The translations under genes were made by a program, and so were the position numbers. Below are positions 34,791 through 46,020 of a stretch of 64,000 nt of DNA, piece after piece. Each line of letters begins with the position of its first letter. Position 1 is the first letter of the stretch. Location of the stretch: the NCBI GenBank assembly GCA_004352715.1, contig SCFE01000097.1:813028-877027 (forward strand). Direction: 5' to 3'. The notes beneath the pieces were generated by a model. It did not search any database and was not told the DNA's origin. It saw nothing but the letters and a program-made list of their open reading frames with translations. The DNA comes from Hofstenia miamia. Taxonomy: Eukaryota > Xenacoelomorpha > Acoela.

Positions 34791-35055
34791 TAGTATTTAC
34801 TGTTATGGTTGTTTTTTGGCAGGCAAACCCAGTGGTTTTCGGTTAATGCGTCCAATAGTGAATTTTATTTGCTTGAAGTATTCATTTGTGATGCTCTTTG
34901 TAACTTCAATACTTCACCTTAAAAATTCATGACACATAGTTATTGATATATTGGTAGTCAATGGAAATTTCTAAATAAATCAACAAAATCTCTAATAAAA
35001 ACCTTAATATATTGTGTTTTCATCCTTAAATAGAACAATTAGGTGTATTCATTAA
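34791..35055. repeat. Diverged direct repeat, left copy
   Basis: Shares with 36321-36570 the words AGTATTTAC-GTTATGGTTG, CCCAGTG, ATGCGTC, ATAGTGAATT, ATTCATTTGTGATG and CTCTAATAAAAA in the same order. The two copies flank a piggyBac remnant. Confidence 0.6.
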
Positions 35056-35657
35056 TCTTAGATGTGTACACAAATATTGGAATCGAATGTCTTTGTGGTT
35101 TTGAGGAACAGTGTAAAATTTAGTAAATACAAGAGTTTTTTCACATTTTCGGACAACGCAGAAGAAAAGTAAAATATTTGATAAAATTACTATTTTTGGC
35201 AATGTTAGCCAAAATAGAATTTATGTCATGAGGTTAGCAAATGTTTTGACTGGGGCAAAAATTTCCGCATTGCATTATAACAGGTTCTCCAAGGGACCAG
35301 GCCATGCCTCACGATTTTCAAATTTACTAATAGGCTTTGAGAATACTGTTTACATGTTGGAAAATGGGTTTTTCTTTCAACCCTTAAGTGTGCTAACTTT
35401 TAAATTTTTATAAAAGAGTTTCCATGTTGTATATAATTTATTATTGAATGTTGTAAATTTTAATAACACTATATAATTGTATTATGCATTTCCCTTGGTT
35501 GTTTAAAATACATGTTAAACTTCATTTTCTTCAAAATTTTTAAATGCATTTAAATATTCTTACTGTTTAATAAAAATGTCACGTCTATTGAAGGCATGAA
35601 AATGATTTTTTTAGGAAAATTCAAATCTCTCACCCAATGATAGGTATATAGAGTGAT

Positions 35658-36135
35658 GTGTTGATGTTCAATAAATCACCAAGTGAGGATGATGAGTCTG
35701 ATAATGGCACATTTTCAAATGTGAATTCATCTAGCAATAACATGGCAACAATTTCTTCTGATGGAAACATTTCCACTCCAAATTCATCCAATAGAGGTAG
35801 GAGACCATCTCTTAACACCTCGAATGGTGTTCCTGGGCTTATTTCTTCATTAAAAAATGTGAAAATTGAGTTTGATTCATTCAGACTGTTTCCTTCTATA
35901 GAAATTGTTGAGTTGATTGTTCAGCACACCAAAAAATATTAATGTTCAGTTTCCACAACATGGGAAAATACTTCACATATAGAATTAGACTGTTTCATTG
36001 GAGGGGTTCTGAGGTCTAGAAAAGAGCCAATCAAACACCTTTGGTCAGAAGACAAAGCATTTAGATGGCCCATTTTTTTGACCAAAAATTTGACAAGAAA
36101 ACAAAGCTGATTTGTAACAAATGTCATTTTTGGGT
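35658..36135 (+). pseudogene. piggyBac transposase N-terminal remnant
   Basis: An acidic, serine/asparagine-rich leader (KSPSEDDESDNGTFSN) precedes FRLFPSIEIVELIVQHTKKY, which matches the conserved piggyBac start (F-x-LFF-x-x-E-x-x-ELIV-x-T-x-xY). After a stop at 35940 the frame continues with DCFIGGVLRSRKEPIKHLWS and PIFLTKNLTRKQ, matching the next block (FIG-L-x-G-x-K-x-LWS; IF-x-x-x-MSR). The catalytic region is absent and at least two stops are present, so it is a fragment of a dead element. Confidence 0.7.
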
Positions 36136-36320
36136 GTGAACAAATTACTATAAGAACAATACTACTGTGATATACAAGCGCTGCAGTAAGTAATCGATTA
36201 TCTTTTGTGTATTTTGATTAGAGTCAAATTTGGACCTCAGGTGTACACATATGTAACAAAATTATTTTGGCCATTTAAAAGTTAAAATAGACGGCAGGTG
36301 CTTTAGGTTTAAATAGAAGT

Positions 36321-36570
36321 AAGTATTTACAGTTATGGTTGTCTTGAATATGCAAGCCCAGTGTTTTTCTGTTTATGCGTCTGATAGTGAATTCCTTTTC
36401 TCAAAACATTCATTTGTGATGTTCTGTTGTTATATTGATAATAGTGAACGAAAATTTCCCAAGTAACACAAATATATCTCTAATAAAAATGAATCAAATG
36501 CTTTATTAATCTCAAGTCCGCAAGATGAATGAAGCTCATAGGTGCTTCAATTAACCTCACATGTTTCAAT
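36321..36570. repeat. Diverged direct repeat, right copy
   Basis: Partner of 34791-35055. The repeats may be duplicated element sequence or the remains of two insertions; no long terminal inverted structure is seen. Confidence 0.6.
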
Positions 36571-37272
36571 TTCTATAGGTGCATACCGCACGCAAAATTA
36601 AAGGTCGTATTGTAAAGAGAGGCCGATAAAGAATAAGGGCCAGGAGTAAGTGAAAGCTGTGAGACATTCCTCCTATCCTGAGGTCTTTTCAGACTTTGAA
36701 TATCATTTTTAGGGCTGAACTATGAGAATTTTGAATTATTATTGTAACTATCATAGATTTATAAAATTATTGGGATGTTTTTGGGGTTAGCGAGAAGAAC
36801 CTCAATTTCTCTATTATATCAGCTAATGTATCATCTGCTGTTTGAATGAATCTACATGCATTCTTTGCTGAGTAACTAATTCTTGATAGTCTCATGAAGT
36901 TCCATATGTCAGTGTATTTTACCATGTATCAAATGTTATTTTACCCATGCCTAAAATATTAGATGTTCTCTAAAGATAATTTAGAACCCATCGACAAAGA
37001 ATTGTGCATAGATAATGAAGTATTCGACATTTTCATTTCCCGATGTCTAATATCCATCCAGCACATTATATGAGATCCTAAAGATGGGAGCCTTATTCAA
37101 GCTCTATTAAACTCTATGAAAGTTGCGATTTTTAAAATGTGTAAGAAAGTAGCGAATTACTAAGTCTTTTAGGTCATTCCAAAATTTGGGATTCTTCATA
37201 TGTGACGAGAAAAAATAGTTTCGATGTAATTGTAGTAATCTACTCTTATAAAATAATGAAGTTCTATATTTG
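36571..37272. other. Noncoding AT-rich stretch
   Basis: A possible exon between ATAG and GTAAGTG (36580-36650) has stops in all three frames, so it is not coding. Nothing else supported. Confidence 0.4.
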
Positions 37273-37298
37273 ATATATATATATATATATATATATAT
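37273..37298. repeat. (AT)n microsatellite
   Basis: Pure AT dinucleotide run, left border of the 195-bp segment described next. Confidence 0.95.
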
Positions 37299-37489
37299 TG
37301 TAACGTCAGTCGGTGCTGGTCGTTTGTATATAAGATGCTACTTTTTATTGTAAATAGAACAACACAGTTATTTGTCTTCTTGCTTATCGCTAGAATCAGG
37401 GTTGATCTAGTTGATGTTCACCTAAGAAACCTTCTGCCTTGATATTGAGTTCTATGGTACAGTTCACTCAATAGACAAACCCAGTGATT

Positions 37490-37493
<4 letters not shown>
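37299..37493. repeat. LTR-like segment between two (AT)n runs
   Basis: Starts TGTAACGTCAG and reaches ...GATTTCA, with TATATAAG inside, so it has TG...CA ends and a TATA-like box as in a short solo LTR. No clean target duplication can be read because both flanks are (AT)n. Speculative. Confidence 0.25.

Positions 37494-37527
<34 letters not shown>
37494..37527. repeat. (TA)n microsatellite
   Basis: Pure TA run of about 17 units. Confidence 0.95.
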
Positions 37528-37528
<1 letters not shown>

Positions 37529-37729
37529 CAATTTAAATAGAGTTTGATTATAAATTGCATTGACTATTTAAAAACAAATATGTAGAGGGAAGTGGTTCAA
37601 AAATGATACTCTAAGATAACGTTAGCATTTTTTAGCTGTACCATAGAATTGAGTTCTATGAAGAACGTCTTTGTAAAATAAGAAATAAGAATTTTTCAGG
37701 AAGTACCTTAAACTTATTCAATCTTGCAG

Positions 37730-37753
37730 AAAACAAATCTGGAAACGTTTTTA
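37730..37753 (+). other. Possible 24-nt exon preceding the 38107 exon
   Basis: Acceptor TTCAATCTTGCAG and donor GTAAGAG bracket eight codons (KTNLETFL) in phase 0, which would join in frame to 38107. Very short and unsupported by homology. Confidence 0.2.
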
Positions 37754-38106
37754 GTAAGAGTGATTAGACTATTTAAAAACATTTTTATTATTAGATATAG
37801 CATAATAAGTTTTCATAAAAACAGCGTAAAAACCTCATATCTAATACTAAGCAGTCAAAAAGAGTGCAGTTCATCTTTCATAAATGTACAGATAGTTATA
37901 TTTATTTATTTATATCTTAGATGCAGCATAAATACATCTAGAAATAAGAATATGCATAACGCTACAATCAGGAGTCTGCAGAGTGATAAAATTATATTGT
38001 TACTACATCTAACATAATATTCATGTGAATTAACGCCACTATCATTTTCTAGTTGAATGCTCTAAGTGTATTTGTTAGTTGCCGAAAATATTTAATGATG
38101 TTGTAG

Positions 38107-39162
38107 TATACAAAATATGTGGTAAAATTGTTTGCCATGAACTTAACTAAATATATTGTTGGATGTGATAAGCAAAGAGAACCTACAGTTCTTAGTTCTG
38201 AATATTTACGTAAGGCACTTGATGAAAAAACCCCAATTCTAGCATTCAAAGATATTATTCAGTTCACTTACTCAGGTGGTCCAGATTGGAATCTCGAATT
38301 TGATGAACTCCTAGAAAAGACTAACTTTGAAGATGTAAGTAAATGATATCCAACATTTAGAATTTTACGTATTTACCTAAAAATTGGAGTTCGAGAATTA
38401 GTTCAACAAATTTTTAATAAAACCGAAACATTTATGGACTGGGGCAAGGCCCGTAACGGGCTTGGGCCTCTATGATACGGGCACATGCCGGGCATACAGA
38501 TTCTGCATGAATATTCGTCGTTGCTGCTCGAGTATAAAAAATTTGATGTACATCAGGTCTATTCTATATATCTCTGTGTATGTATTTTGTGAAACATTAA
38601 GCTTCATGTAGATTCATAGTAAACATTACAACGCAGACATAAATATTATACATAAAATTCATTGCCTTCACCAATTTTAAGGAATTTCATTTCACTGCCA
38701 TCTGATATTCCATTAATACAAATATTGTACTCATGTACATTATATTGTACGTAATGTAAGAAACGTGAGTTACAACTTCACAAGACGAATTAATGTAATT
38801 TCCTCATTTTACATGGTCATGCAAGCAGTGCAGCGCACTTTGAACAAACAATGCGCCGAAATTTCGAAAATATACGGAAAAACTACATTAAAGTGAGCAG
38901 ATATTCTACTACCAAGGTATACAGTTTTGTACCAATAGACACATACATGTTGCTTCAAGTGATCAACAGTCATGAACATTCGTTGTGGTTCTCGAATTTG
39001 ACCCATCCAGACTAGAGGCACATTTCTGTACATAACAACATTTAAGGGATTAACATCATTTGCATGGATCGTAATTCGAGACTTCCTGTAATAATGGTGT
39101 CCAGCTTTTGTAAGATAAATGTTTAAGTTAACTAATATTTTATTAAGAACATTAAAGTTACA

Positions 39163-39210
<48 letters not shown>

Positions 39211-40044
39211 TATTCTATTATAATCCTAATGTTTTTATAATTACTTAATTGCAATACTTAATTCGAGTACTAAGCTTCGGTTTTTTCTTAATCAATAATA
39301 TTGGGACTTCTAAGGAGAACTAGTATCAGTAGAAAAAAAACGATTATTGTTAAATTTATGTGTCAAAAAAGTTTCAAGAATTTTCGCAATTGGGAATTCA
39401 TAAGAAAAATGTACATAATTAAATTATATTAAATATTGAGTTTTTAAAGCTCAAAACCTGTTTTTGACTTTGTGCACGCAAATTGTGCAGCACACTTTGT
39501 AAGCACATTCATTTTACTAATTCTTACTTTAAGTTTTTCAAAACAAATCTAAATATAAAGAAAAATAAAATTTTAATAATAATAATAATAATAAGAAGAA
39601 GAAGAAGAACTATGTTTCTTATACAAACAAATTTCACAAATGACTCGAGTGACTGGGTTTGCTATTACATACTATAGCCTTAGATAGAGCAAGAAATATT
39701 CATTTTGAAAAGAAGTTTGCACAACGAAGCTTCTGATTTGAAAACGTCCCTTGTTAGAAACTTCGAGTATGTTGATATCGACAAAATATTGAACATTTTA
39801 AATACAAAATTATCTTTTTGATTGTGTACTAAGAAGTATTGTAATATTGTTCGCCATTTAATATATATATCATGCTATAATCAGTGGTAATTACGAAAAT
39901 TTATCCATCATCAAGATCTTTAGATTGATTTCACTTGAAATTATAGATTTTTGAAGAGCTTCAGGAAGATTCACGCAATAGATCAAACAAAGCTCACAAT
40001 CAACAGCTAATTGATCAGAACCAAGTTTCTACACAATGTTCAAG
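38107..40044 (+). CDS. Two exons of an unidentified plus-strand gene (partial)
   Basis: Exon 38107-38334: acceptor GTTGTAG, 76 open codons beginning YTKYVVKLFAMNLTKYIVG and including LRKALDEKTPILAFKDII and FTYSGGPDWNLEFDELL, ending at a consensus donor GAT|GTAAGT in phase 0. Exon 39947-40044: acceptor AAATTATAG, reading IFEELQEDSRNRSNKAH then NQQLIDQNQ, open in the expected phase and ending AG|GTAAAC in phase 2. Codon composition is protein-like rather than AT-driven. The intron between them (about 1.6 kb) contains (TA)n. I do not recognise the family; flanking exons were not located. Confidence 0.45.
38444..38500. repeat. GC-rich palindromic island
   Basis: GGCAAGGCCCGTAACGGGCT and following bases form GCCCG/CGGGC stems, then CGGGCACATGCCGGGC. 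About 65% GC in a 30% GC setting. It lies in the intron between the two exons above and looks like a mobile-element end, but no mate was found. Confidence 0.5.
39165..39204. repeat. (TA)n microsatellite
   Basis: About 20 TA units. It makes a spurious Y/I repeat ORF on the minus strand. Confidence 0.95.
39570..39610. repeat. (AAT)n-(AAG)n compound microsatellite
   Basis: AATAATAAT changes to AAGAAGAAG without interruption. Confidence 0.9.
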
Positions 40045-40321
40045 GTAAACTTATCATTAATCAAATATTTACTTATTCCTTTAATATAAAAATGTGAAAG
40101 GGTGGTGATATTTTAATCCGCAACATCCCGCGTCCCATCGATGACTGCTAAGACATTGCAGCAAGGTGAATGTTTAAATCGCAAAGTACCGCAGGCATTA
40201 CATGTTTATTCAGACTAGTACCGTCGGATGCATTCTCTCCATACAACAAATACTTTTAGAAAATGCTCGTCCAAACGCCGTTTAGTTTCCATTATTATGC
40301 TATGATTTATTACATTCAAAA

Positions 40322-40966
40322 AAAGGTACTTTTGAGTTATCTCCCTCCCACTCGGAACCCAATCCAACTCCTAATTCATAACCCTAATTCCAAACCTAAC
40401 TTTAACTATATCCCTAACCCAAAACATAACCCTAAACACAACACTAGCTTTAAGCTAAATTTTGCGCTAACCCTAGTCTTTCCCCAAACCATAAACCTAA
40501 GATTATACTATGTTTTTCATCATGATAGAGCCGACTCAATGAAAACATATTCATTTTGAATTATGTCAACAAAGCAAAGCCTTCTAAGAACCTTTAAAAC
40601 TAAGTATGTACGTGAAAAGATGTGAGGGAAAAGGCGCTGTGTTGATTGAATAAACATTGCCAAATCTTATAATTGCTTTATAAACAGGCAAAAACCATAT
40701 AGTTGAATCACTAATTTGCATATTAATAGTATTATATTATAATTTTTTAATAATTCATATTGAAACTTACTGATATTGATAACAAATTTGCATATTACTT
40801 TTACATAATGTTTGGGCATAGTTTGGGTTAGGGTTTGGACTAAGGTGGTTAGTTTAGGGTTAGAGTTATCGTTTAGGTTAGTGTAAAGGTTGGGGTTGGG
40901 GTTATGGTTAGGGCAATAATTACTATATTGATAAACTAGCATATTTTTACAATTATTTGAGTGGAA
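40322..40966. mobile_element. Foldback/MITE-like element with telomere-like arms, copy 1
   Basis: The left arm (40360-40500) is a string of degenerate CCCTAA/ACCCTAA-type words. The right arm (40805-40920) is its inverse (TTAGGG, GGGTTAG). The outermost bases are also inverted: GGTACTTTTGAG near 40326 against GGGTACTTTGC reading back from about 40976. The middle (about 300 bp) is shared with copy 2 (CATCATGA-AGAGCCGACTCA and ATAAACATTGCCAAATCTTA). No coding sequence. Confidence 0.6.
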
Positions 40967-41095
40967 AGCAAAGTACCCAAAAAATAATATATCTTTGAAA
41001 TCCTTTGCAATTAAAATATTTGTGACATTTTTAAGTAAATTTATTTTCTATTATTTTCCTATTGCTTGTTATGACATAGAATGAAACAATTCCAT

Positions 41096-41126
41096 AAGAT
41101 AAGATAAGATAAGATAAAATAAGATA
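41096..41126. repeat. (GATAA)n pentamer run
   Basis: AAGAT repeated about six times. Similar pentamers end LINE copies at 41636-41652 (reverse orientation) and lie at 51686-51716. Confidence 0.9.
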
Positions 41127-41214
41127 CTTGCATTAATGTTCAATGCATGAAATATGCTTAATGATGTAACATTGGGCAAAGATGGAAGTTATAGAGTGTA
41201 ACTGATCCCTCAGC

Positions 41215-41652
41215 ATGCGAGGGTTTGACATCAACCTGTTTATTCATAAACAGAATTCAAGATCAAAGCTTTTTACATGCGTTAAGTATAAGAAGAACGT
41301 TTTAAAGAAATCCTTCATTAATGTCGCCATTCGAACCTGGAATTCGCTACCTAAAGAAATTAAAAATATTGAAAAATTGAAACCTTTTAAAAAGCATTTA
41401 AAAATCTTCCTTAAGCAAAAATATATTTCTGTAAAATCATGGCTAGGATACAAATTTTATAACAATGACTATACTATAACTCGTTATTAAAATAGTATTA
41501 TAGTAATTTATCCATAGCCTGCAAGATTTCTTTTGTAATTTATGTGAATTGTATATATGTGTTTTTGTGAATTTAATGACGCTATTCAAATAAATTATCA
41601 GTTATTTAATTGTTAACATTTATTTGAATAAAGATTCTCTTATCTTATCTTA
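41215..41652 (+). mobile_element. LINE ORF2 C-terminal tail and 3' end, copy 1
   Basis: 92 codons from RGFDINLFIHKQNSRS to a stop at 41490, including AIRTWNSLPKEIKNIEKL and FKKHLKIFLKQ, the usual C-terminal W-N-SLP and F-K-x-L-K block of CR1/jockey-type LINEs. The 3' UTR ends ATTTGAATAAAGATTC followed by (TCTTA)n. 5' truncated; the RT domain is absent. Confidence 0.75.
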
Positions 41653-41889
41653 GGGAGTCTCAACTGCCAATAGAAATCCTTTTTTTCAGAATATGAATTA
41701 TAATGTTTTGTTTTTGAAAGTTTAGCAAACACTTTACAGAAAATTTAACCAATTCCATTGAAAGTCCCACAGTGCAATGTAGGTAATTCCTGGCTAATAA
41801 TTTGATAACCAAACACAACTTGTAGACTTTAAAGTCATATTGGGGGCTTTGTAGTCGAATGCTTAAAATACATATCTTATCCAAAAATA

Positions 41890-42344
41890 ATGAACAGTAA
41901 CCTTAAGTTAAATTCTATCCTAGGCCTAATCTTACCCCAAACCATTAAACTAACATTATACTATATTTTTCATCATGACAGAGCCGACTCAATGAAAACA
42001 TATTCACTTTGAATTATGTACACAAATCAAAGCCTTTTAGGAAGGCTTTGAAACAAAGTATTGATTGAATAAACATTGCCAAATCTTATAATTGTGTGGT
42101 TGAACCACTAATTAGCACATTAATAGTAGAAGTACATTACAATTATTTTCAAATTCATATTGAAAATTACTGATATTAATAATAAATTTGCATATTCCTT
42201 CTGCATAATGTTTGGGATATGGTTGGGTTATGGTTAGGTCTAAGGTGTGGGTTGGCCCTAGTTTAGGGTTATGGTTTGGGTTAGTATTAAGGACTAGCAT
42301 ATTTTTGCAAATATTTGGGTCGGGGAGAGGGAAAATATTGCCAA
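41890..42344. mobile_element. Foldback/MITE-like element with telomere-like arms, copy 2
   Basis: Same middle as copy 1 in the same orientation, with a shortened left CCCTAA-like arm (about 41895-41955) and a right GGGTTA-like arm (42205-42290). The right end runs directly into the LINE tail at 42346, at a point inside the region conserved with 41308 onward, so it probably inserted in that LINE copy. Confidence 0.6.
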
Positions 42345-42345
42345 A

Positions 42346-42467
42346 ATACCGAAATCCTTCATTAACGTCACCATTCGAACCTGGTTTCGCTACCTAAAGA
42401 AATTAAAAACATTGAAAAATTGAAATCATTTAAAAAATATTTAAAAATCTTCCTTAAAATATATTTC
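42346..42467 (+). pseudogene. LINE C-terminal tail fragment, copy 2
   Basis: Matches 41305-41430 (TCCTTCATTAACGTC-CCATTCGAACCTGG then the KEIKNIEKLK-coding stretch), with a two-base loss in the W-N-S region that breaks the frame. Confidence 0.75.
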
Positions 42468-42907
42468 TTATTTGTGAAATAATCCATTTCTGAAGGAAAA
42501 CATTAGCGCACTATATACTTGGGATTTTAGTTCAAACTGCCTATATAAGATAAGCACCAGTTAAAACATAGATAAAATTTTCCAATAGCAAAAGTGCGCG
42601 AATCTTGAAGCAGAAAACTTTTATGCCTAGCAGATTATTTGTACCTACCTTCCAATATTCCAATAAAGTATAGAAGACACGGTTTCTGAACAAATTTAAA
42701 AGTGGGGGTTTTGTTCTAAAAATGCACTATAATAGTCCCACATGCTACTTAATATTCATATTTGCAAAATAATGTATTTCTCTACAATATTAAAGTATTT
42801 AAGAAAGTACTTACCAACAATACCTGCTAGCACCGGCATTCTCCTCACCCCTGTCTTTTCTACTAAATGCATGTGTTGGTACCAATTTTCTATATTCCGA
42901 TCTAAAC
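42468..42907 (-). CDS. Candidate last three exons of an unidentified gene
   Basis: Exon 42907-42815 (acceptor TTTGCTAG, donor TTG|GTAAGT), exon 42685-42649 (acceptor TTTGTTCAG, donor AAG|GTAGGT) and exon 42540-42468 (acceptor CTTATATAG, stop TAA) join in frame: phases 1 and 2 match at both junctions. The joined peptide contains LDRNIENWYQHMHLVEKTG, RRMPVLAGIV, VSSILYWNIGRQFELKS and ends FRNGLFHK. Introns are 129 and 108 nt, short as in compact invertebrate genes. No family recognised; upstream exons not found. Three consistent junctions make chance less likely, but with no homology this stays tentative. Confidence 0.4.
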
Positions 42908-43362
42908 CTAGCAAACATAGACCTTTAGTTTCAAAAAGAAAATATAGGCTCGAAATGCAAAAGCATAGATCTATAAATTAGATTCACAAATTAAAAAAAA
43001 ATAACGAGTATAACCTTGAAGACTTTATAAAATCAAGCATTTCATAATGCTTCGTTCTCGTTTCGAAAATGTTCGCCTTTGAATTTGTATAAAAGTGCTT
43101 GGCTATATTAATTTATATTGGCAGATCATTTTACAAACGAATTGAGATTAGATATTAATAAAGAAATTTTGCATACATTTTTCCTTAAATTTGTTTAGCC
43201 CAACTTAATGTGCATTTGTTCCTAATTTAGACAGTTTCATTTATTTTGAAGTAACATTTGTCTCGAATCTAAAATTTGAATATCAGATTAATGCAGCCAT
43301 ACTGAATATGACCTGAATTTACAAAAGTACAAAATTAGGTATTGATGAAGCCCTCTCTAGAC
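42908..43362. other. Noncoding AT-rich stretch
   Basis: No supported coding or RNA feature. It may contain upstream intron sequence of the candidate gene at 42468-42907. Confidence 0.35.
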
Positions 43363-43385
43363 AAATTTCTGGATCCGCCTCTGTA
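43363..43385 (-). mobile_element. hAT-type terminal repeat, single end
   Basis: On the minus strand: CAGAGGCGGATCCAGAAATT, the CAGAGGCGGATCC form of hAT ends known from many animals. The partner end and the 8-bp duplication were not found, so the element is probably truncated. Confidence 0.45.
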
Positions 43386-43494
43386 ATGAAATATTAGAAA
43401 ATTGGCTATGGTTATAAAAAATGTGTAATGCAATTACCAGTCTATTCGATAATTCAATTTTTCCATGCATTTATAATGAGTCACCTAAATTATG

Positions 43495-43640
43495 CAGATA
43501 TATTACTTACTTCATTAATATCGCTATTCGAACTTGGAATTGATTTTCTAGTGAGAAAGAGAACTGAAAAATTGACGATTTTAAAAAGCACATTAAGATG
43601 TTCCTTAAGAAAAAGTATTTCATCAAGACTATTATTATTA
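43495..43640 (+). pseudogene. LINE C-terminal tail fragment, copy 3
   Basis: Resembles 41305-41440 (TTCATTAATATCGCTATTCG, then the KLK-FKK-LK coding stretch), strongly decayed and followed by (ATT)n. Confidence 0.6.
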
Positions 43641-43689
43641 TTACGATAGTAGAAATGCACATCTTAATTAGAACAAGTTCCCTTCTAAG

Positions 43690-45615
43690 ATGGAATTTAA
43701 ATAAACAAATCATGGTCACTTGTATAAATAACCATGAAACAAGTAAATTTTTAAGTGCTTCTTGAAATCTTTGTATGACGTCAACTGTTGCAAATTAATA
43801 GAAATGCTATACCACAATTTCGGACCCACAATGCTAATGTCAGTTGACGCAAAATTGGTAGGACGAATGTTTCTCAAATTTCTTCGAGGCTGAAGGAGTA
43901 TTAGAGAATGAGAGAGGTAAATTAAGTCTATTGACGATTTTGAAAGTAAATCGTGAAGGTAAGGATCAGACCACTTACAGCCAAAAATAAGACGGACACA
44001 GCTATTTTGAATGCGTTGTAGGTTTTTAATTAGATAATTAGGTAAACCAGCATAGAGCGAGTTACAGTAATCCCATTTACATAGTACTAAACTTCTATAG
44101 CTAGCTCAATAGTTATTTCACGGTTAATGAAATGATGGATTCTACGTATAGATCTAAGGACGTGGTGTGATCAACTAGAGGAAGATTTTCACCTTGATTC
44201 GAACAGCAACTTCAGATCCCATCAAACTAATGCTGCAAAGAACATTTTAGTGTTGTCGCATAAACCTGCTGTGAATATGCATGCAATCTATTTTGTCAAA
44301 ATTGATAAATAGTCGAAGATTTTTACAAAAGGTGTTGATATCTTCAAATAATGCAATAATATGAGAAAGAGGTAGAGAAACATTGCGTCGAATTCGAATA
44401 TAAATTTGTCCATCATCAGCGTAGAATTTATATTCCAAATTTAACGAATTTAAGAAATCTCCAAGCGGTATAAAATAAATAGTGAACAAAAGGGGGCCGA
44501 GGATGGAGCCCTGAGGGACCCCATTGATAACGGTGACGGTGAGTCTACTTGAAAGTTCATCATCACACTGTGAACGATCATTTAGGTATGACTTAAGAAA
44601 ATTCAAGACAACACCAGAAATATCAAAAAGAATCAAATGATTAACAGTGTCGAATGCGGAAGTCAACTCAATTGTAAAGAACAGAACAGTGGCTTTGCTG
44701 TCAAAAGCACTGATTAAATTTGAAAAAACGTTTAGCATATTTTCGTGTTTCCATCTTTGACATATTGCAGTCATAAATTTCATTAGTATCAAGGAATGCC
44801 AAAACTGGGAAAAAACTATCTTTTAAATAACTTTGGGTACAAAAGCAGTATTATGTATTGTAGGATAATTTTTGATATCCTCAGTTGGCAGAATTCCGCT
44901 GCGCTTTAAACAATCAGGGAACCCTCCATATTTCACAGAAGTACAAAAAGATGTAATTATATTTTTTTTAATCCACTAATTTTCTTTAGAATAGGAGTCC
45001 TGATAAGAACAAGACTCGATGTACCATTACTAACAGCAGCGAAAGCAGAATCCAGAGTTTCTAGATCCATTTCGGAAAACTCCGAAAAATAAGTTATGTA
45101 AGAAACGACAGGCGGAATGTAAGCAGGTTCACAACCAACAGAACCAAGAAGGTCATCCACTTTAGATGTAAAATACTCATTAAAGGAGTTAGCCATATCA
45201 AAAGCACACATATAAGACGGAAAAACTTTTGCAACGTTACGACTCAAAAGACCATTAAGAGTATTCAAACATCACGCTGATTACGGGCATTACCAATGCA
45301 TTTTTGCTAGAGCTTAGCACGCTTCCATTTAAGGGTTTAGCAAAATTTTTACCGCAGCTCTAGGAGCCTGTAGATTTGACAAAGTGCGATTATTAAAATA
45401 TCGTCGCTCCTGTTTACGTTAAAAACGCTTTAATTTCTGTATTTGAGCATCAAAATAGTAGCACTTAAGACTGAGTGATTTTTAAGTTCACTAAGCGAGA
45501 TTGAAATAAACCGTTCAAAACTAACAGATACATCAAACTCGTCTTTATTGACCCATTTGTCCAATTTCGAAAATTCATCTAAATTTAAGCATTTATAGTT
45601 TCGATAATTGTACAA
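43690..45615 (-). mobile_element. Jockey/CR1-like LINE with RT domain, decayed, minus strand
   Basis: Ordered ORF2 pieces from high to low coordinates: YRNYKCLNLDEFSKLD (45610-45560, post-endonuclease linker), FNEYFTSKVDDLL (45190-45150), then an open 181-codon RT block at 44792-44247 with LTSAFDTVNHL, INGVPQGSILGPLLF and the YADD catalytic box, and C-terminal NIRPTNFASTD with LWYSIS and FKKHLKIY near 43880-43730. The RT core motifs are intact but stops and frameshifts lie on both sides. The endonuclease is missing at the 5' side. Confidence 0.85.
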
Positions 45616-46020
45616 ATTCTAAACTAATCATTATTCAGTACAACATTTCAATCGTGGAGACCTTGTAGTAATTTATCTGGTGGATTTATTTTATATAGTG
45701 TTTTATTCTACTGTATGTATTTGTATGTATGTTTGTATATTTGATAACGCTATTCAGATAAATTTTCCGTTTCTAGTTGTTATTTATATTTATTTGAATA
45801 TAGAATATGTTATCGTATCCTTAGAGTATTCCAAGGTTCAACTATTGAATTTAAGAATGATTTTTAAACAAATATGTTTGGAATTCATCGTTCTGAATTT
45901 TGATCAATTGAATGCGTATCAGACTTGTCAACGAACTTCTAACGAGCCGAGCCGAGCTTGAGGAGAGTATTGGATATACAACGAGCCGTTTTTAAGCAAA
46001 CCAAATTTATAGTGCTGCTT
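45385..46020. repeat. Contig overlap duplicated in the assembly, copy 1
   Basis: 636 bp identical to 46195-46830, which is bounded by single n characters on both sides; an unmerged overlap contig. Confidence 0.9.

Noticed and set aside
36580-36650. Segment between splice-like ATAG and GTAAGTG
   Set aside because: Stops in all three frames.
38809-39207. 132-codon minus-strand ORF
   Set aside because: Begins with a Y/I repeat from (TA)n; the remainder shows no motif and crosses an intron of a better-supported plus-strand exon pair.
44247-44792. Intact cellular RT-like gene
   Set aside because: The open RT block is flanked by stops and frameshifted LINE sequence, so it is part of a dead LINE.
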